From the NCBI GenBank assembly GCA_014239625.1, contig JAAZYN010000219.1:1-6382 (forward strand): a stretch of 6,382 nucleotides of DNA, given 5' to 3'. This document shows, one piece after another, positions 4,267 through 6,382 of this stretch; position 1 is the stretch's first letter; every line of letters begins with the position of its first letter. The position numbers and the translations under genes are program-made. This stretch comes from Myxococcales bacterium. GTDB taxonomy: Bacteria; Myxococcota_A; UBA9042; PHBI01; JAAZYN01. Below the pieces are notes generated by a model. The model worked only from the letters and a program-made list of their open reading frames with translations, ran no database searches and had not been told where the DNA came from.

Positions 4267-5986
4267 GGCGTCTCCGGACTCGGGCCAGGGCGAGGGCGGT
4301 CAGCGAGATCAGGGCAGCCAGCGGAAGGCGCCCATGGTCATCGCCGGCTTCACAGCCGGAGCCTTCGGGCGTCGCGGGTGGCTCCGGGGGGGCGCTGGCT
4401 TCGATGCACTGGCCAGTGAACGGGTCCGCCACCTGGCCGAAGGGGCACCCTCGCGGTAGGGCCCCGTCCGGGATCGAGCCGCCGCTGTCGCTGGGACCGG
4501 TCCCCCCATCGGGGACGCAGCCGGTGCCCTGTTGGCACACCTCACCCGACGGACAGGAGCCACAGCTCCCGCCGCAGCGGTCGTCGCCGCAGGTGTTGTC
4601 GCCACAGAAGGGGATGCAGCCGTCTGCGTTCATGCAGACGCCTTGGATACAATCGGCGCCACCCGCACAGGCACCGCAGCTCCCGCCGCAGCCGTCGTCG
4701 CCGCACCAGGCCCCAAAGCAGTCGGGGGTGCAGCCCGACGCGCACTGCCCGTCGACGCAGCTCATGCCGTCGCCGCACTCGCCGCAGCTGGAGCCGCACC
4801 CATCGTCACCGCACACCTTGCCCCCGCAGTCGGGGGCGCAGGCGTCGCACTGGCCGTCGTCATCGCAGCTCTGTCCAGCCGGGCACTCACCGCAGCTCGC
4901 CCCGCAGCCGTCGTCACCGCAGAGTTTGCCCGCGCAGTCCGGGGTGCAGCTGCCACCATCGCAGAGCCCCATGGGCGTGCATGAGATGCCGGCCTCACAC
5001 TCACCGCAGGTACCGCCGCAGCCGTCCGGGCCGCAGTTTTTGCCCGCGCAGTTGGGGGTGCACAGCGGCAGGCAGGTGCCGTCGGCGAGGCACACCTCGG
5101 TGCCCGCTTCACAGAAGCCGCAGGAGCCATTGCAGCCGTCGTCACCGCACTCCTTGCCGTCGCAATCGGGCGTGCACGCGGTGGCGCTGCAGGTCTGATC
5201 GGCCTGGCAGCCCTCGCCCGGGGGGCACACCCCGCAGATGCCGCCGCACCCGTCGCTGCCGCAGCTCTTGCCCGCGCAGTCGATGGTACAGTCGAAGACG
5301 CACTGGCCTTCGGAGTTGCAGTCCGCGCCGGCGTTGCACACGCCGCAGCTCCCACCACAGCCGTCATCGCCGCACTGTTTCCCCGCGCAGTAGGGGGTGC
5401 AGCTGCCGCTACACTGTCCCGCGCCGTCACAGCTCTGACCCGAGCCGCAGACACCACATGCCCCCCCGCAGCCGTCGTTGCCACAGACCTTCCCGTCGCA
5501 CTGTGGGACGCATGGCGGGCACGCCAGGGGGTAGGTGCCACCGGGCTCGGCGGCGCCCAGGTCGGTGCACCCGTAGCGGCCGAGGGTGGCGCTCCAACCA
5601 CATTGGTCGGCGGCCACACCGCCCCCGCATTCGGCGCAGCCCCCGCATGACCCGTTTGCGGTGACGACGCACGCCGTGTCCCACGCCACGTTGCAGCAGA
5701 ATGGGTCCAGGGCGCACACGCACTCCATCTGGTCGGCGTCGCAGCAGCCGGGCTCGAGGCCGGAGGCGCAGCAGCTGCGGGAGGTCAGCGCGCCGCAGTC
5801 GAACTCACACAGCAGCCCGTCGTCGCTACAATATCTGGCCGTGGTGTCGTCACAGCAGCCCACCGGAGGCACGCTGAAATCGCTGGGGCAGGGGCCGAGG
5901 GCCAGGCCCACCGGGCACTGAGCGGAGGCCGATGGAGTGATAAAGCAGAGGGCCAGGCCCCCGAAAAACAACGCGATGGGACGCAT
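4253..5986 (-). CDS. Secreted cysteine-rich repeat protein with MYXO-CTERM-like surface anchor
   Basis: The 577-residue precursor is predicted to be exported and held on the cell surface. Residues 1-22 form a signal peptide (hydrophobic 4-17, cleavage likely at A-S-A/Q). Residues 23-157 are a Cys-rich domain with four Cys-Cys pairs and DPFCCNVAWDTAC (94-106), a motif recurrent in secreted proteins of Myxococcota and Planctomycetes. Residues 159-490 are nine repeats of 33-35 residues with eight Cys each: C-x3-C-x4-C-x4-C-x3-C-x2-C-x5-C-x5-C, core CGDDGCGGSCG. Repeat 4 has one extra residue before Cys7; repeats 7 and 8 lack one after it. A Gly/Ser/Pro-rich linker leads to GSGC (Cys545), a helix at about 553-570, and RRRLRW, matching a MYXO-CTERM tail, which is expected to be sorted by a myxosortase through type II secretion. 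I count 97 Cys in about 555 mature residues, almost surely disulfide-bonded. The ATG at 5986 fits the signal peptide but has no clear Shine-Dalgarno; an in-frame GTG at 6004 adds six residues. The role is unknown: adhesion, matrix or protective coat are guesses. It overlaps the 3' end of the oxidoreductase gene. Confidence 0.88.
   Translation of the reverse strand: MRPIALFFGGLALCFITPSASAQCPVGLALGPCPSDFSVPPVGCCDDTTARYCSDDGLLCEFDCGALTSRSCCASGLEPGCCDADQMECVCALDPFCCNVAWDTACVVTANGSCGGCAECGGGVAADQCGWSATLGRYGCTDLGAAEPGGTYPLACPPCVPQCDGKVCGNDGCGGACGVCGSGQSCDGAGQCSGSCTPYCAGKQCGDDGCGGSCGVCNAGADCNSEGQCVFDCTIDCAGKSCGSDGCGGICGVCPPGEGCQADQTCSATACTPDCDGKECGDDGCNGSCGFCEAGTEVCLADGTCLPLCTPNCAGKNCGPDGCGGTCGECEAGISCTPMGLCDGGSCTPDCAGKLCGDDGCGASCGECPAGQSCDDDGQCDACAPDCGGKVCGDDGCGSSCGECGDGMSCVDGQCASGCTPDCFGAWCGDDGCGGSCGACAGGADCIQGVCMNADGCIPFCGDNTCGDDRCGGSCGSCPSGEVCQQGTGCVPDGGTGPSDSGGSIPDGALPRGCPFGQVADPFTGQCIEASAPPEPPATPEGSGCEAGDDHGRLPLAALISLTALALARVRRRLRWA
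4256..4360 (-). other. MYXO-CTERM-like C-terminal sorting signal (residues 543-577)
   Basis: The tail has the three parts of the Myxococcota sorting tag: a Gly-Ser-Gly-Cys start (Cys545), a single hydrophobic helix (about 553-570, Leu/Ala-rich) and a basic end (R-R-R-L-R). A Pro-rich linker just before it (533-540) separates it from the repeats. In this family the Cys is the key residue for processing and surface retention. The assignment rests on pattern, not on an alignment. Confidence 0.75.
4517..5512 (-). repeat. Nine tandem eight-cysteine repeats (period about 108-114 bp)
   Basis: The units, in protein order, lie at 5411-5512, 5300-5401, 5189-5290, 5072-5176, 4961-5062, 4847-4948, 4742-4840, 4634-4732 and 4517-4618. 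They are separated by linkers of 2-5 codons. DNA identity is highest over the CGDDGCGGSCG core (near-identical stretches at about 4562-4590 and 4678-4706). This kind of array can gain or lose units by recombination or slippage, so copy number may vary between strains and short-read assemblies may collapse it. Confidence 0.85.
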
Positions 5987-6126
5987 GGCGGAGAGATAGC
6001 ACACCCGCGGCGCGAAAAAAAAGTGCGCGTTCGGTGAACGCGCCGCTTTGGACCGGGCACCTAACTATGTGTCGATGGCGGCAGGCTCGCTCCGCTCGAC
6101 GTCTACTCACCCACCCGGAGGTCGCC
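5987..6126. other. Divergent intergenic region between cysteine-rich gene and right-edge lipoprotein gene
   Basis: These 140 bp separate two start codons that point away from each other. They hold a minus-strand intrinsic terminator (6015-6043) and the Shine-Dalgarno GGAGG (6117-6121) of the rightward gene. A minus-strand CATAGT (6064-6069) could serve as a -10 element for the cysteine-rich gene, but no good -35 accompanies it. I see no credible promoter on the plus strand. Confidence 0.6.
6015..6043 (-). terminator. Intrinsic terminator on the minus strand, in the leader of the cysteine-rich gene
   Basis: On the minus strand an 8-bp perfect GC-rich stem (arms 6036-6043 and 6025-6032, GCGCGTTC/GAACGCGC) with a 3-nt loop is followed, after two bases, by eight Ts (6022-6015). 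This is the classical form of a Rho-independent terminator. Read on the plus strand, the hairpin is followed only by CGCTTTG, so it should work only leftward. It ends 28 nt before the ATG at 5986. No minus-strand gene lies immediately upstream in the window, so it either attenuates the cysteine-rich gene or blocks antisense transcription. Confidence 0.75.
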
Positions 6127-6382
6127 ATGCGCGCTTCAGCAGGTAGCAGAACCCTATTGATGGCCGGCCTTTGTTGCGCTCTCGCCGCGTCGTGCCGTGG
6201 GCTGCCGAGCACCTCGCGCGCTCCCATCGCCGATGCTGACCGAGGTCTCGTGTTGGCCGTCGAGGCCGGCGGCTGGGACGCCGTGAGCCCCTGGAAGAAG
6301 GGCGTCGCTGACGCCTACGCCAGGGCCAACGCGGTGCTGTCCAGTCAGGAGCTCCGGCGTCGCATGGCCCGTCATTCGGCCC
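6127..6382 (+). CDS. Lipoprotein of unknown function (N-terminal part; runs off the window)
   Basis: The reading frame is open from ATG 6127 to the window end (85 codons, no stop). The start is well supported by GGAGG at 6117-6121 with 5-nt spacing. Residues 1-23 form a lipoprotein signal: Arg at 2 and 8, hydrophobic 9-21, then LAASC with Cys23 as the lipidation site. The remaining 62 residues contain D-R-G-L-V-L-A-V-E-A-G-G-W-D and an Ala/Arg-rich, probably helical segment ending ANAVLSSQELRRRM. I do not recognise the family. Codon third positions are strongly G/C, as in the other genes. It is divergent from the cysteine-rich surface protein and could share regulatory sequence with it. Confidence 0.8.
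   Translation, partial: MRASAGSRTLLMAGLCCALAASCRGLPSTSRAPIADADRGLVLAVEAGGWDAVSPWKKGVADAYARANAVLSSQELRRRMARHSA

Noticed and set aside
4404..5198. Plus-strand Pro/Gln/Ser-rich ORF (264 codons) with apparent repeats
   Set aside because: It is the antisense reading of the eight-cysteine repeats. Cys, Gly and Asp codons rarely give stops on the other strand, so long open frames are expected there.
4517..5512. CRISPR-like array suggested by regular repeats of about 110 bp
   Set aside because: The repeats are in-frame codons of one continuous gene. They are degenerate, have no unique spacers of constant size, and no cas gene is nearby.
4762..5619. Minus-strand 285-codon ORF in another frame of the cysteine-rich gene
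   Set aside because: It is Ala/Arg/Thr/Pro-rich, has no signal peptide or domain, and lies wholly inside the supported gene.

Overview
The window looks like chromosomal DNA of a Myxococcota (former Deltaproteobacteria) bacterium. The DNA is GC-rich (roughly two thirds by eye) and the genes strongly prefer G/C at third codon positions. The most specific evidence is the gene at 4253-5986. It encodes a signal-peptide-bearing, extremely cysteine-rich protein that ends in a MYXO-CTERM-like tail (Gly-Cys, one membrane helix, Arg cluster), a surface-sorting signal typical of this phylum. I see no phage, insertion sequence, CRISPR array, tRNA or rRNA.

Layout: (a) 1-82 is probably the last codons of a rightward gene cut by the window edge. 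(b) 83-364 has no convincing gene. (c) 365-1312, minus strand, encodes a 315-residue lipoprotein built from nine units of about 27 residues that combine an RHS/YD-like strand motif with Asp-rich, calcium-loop-like turns. (d) 1313-1640 is a divergent intergenic region with two inverted repeats of operator size. (e) 1641-3035, plus strand, encodes a flavin monoamine oxidase. (f) 3247-4266, plus strand, encodes a zinc-free, VAT1-like quinone oxidoreductase of the MDR superfamily. (g) 4253-5986, minus strand, encodes the cysteine-rich surface protein, and its 3' end overlaps the oxidoreductase by 14 bp tail to tail. (h) 5987-6126 is a divergent intergenic region holding a textbook intrinsic terminator that points toward the cysteine-rich gene. 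(i) 6127-6382, plus strand, is the start of a second lipoprotein gene that runs off the window.

How the genes fit together: three of the five well-supported proteins are envelope or surface proteins (two lipoproteins and one MYXO-CTERM protein). The other two are soluble redox enzymes in tandem, which may be co-transcribed across a 211-bp gap. Nothing in the sequence ties the enzymes to the envelope proteins functionally. The most unusual items are the hybrid repeat lipoprotein, the nine-fold eight-cysteine repeat protein, and the terminator between that gene's start codon and any promoter lying farther upstream. I did not find a clear multi-gene defence, secretion or biosynthetic system.
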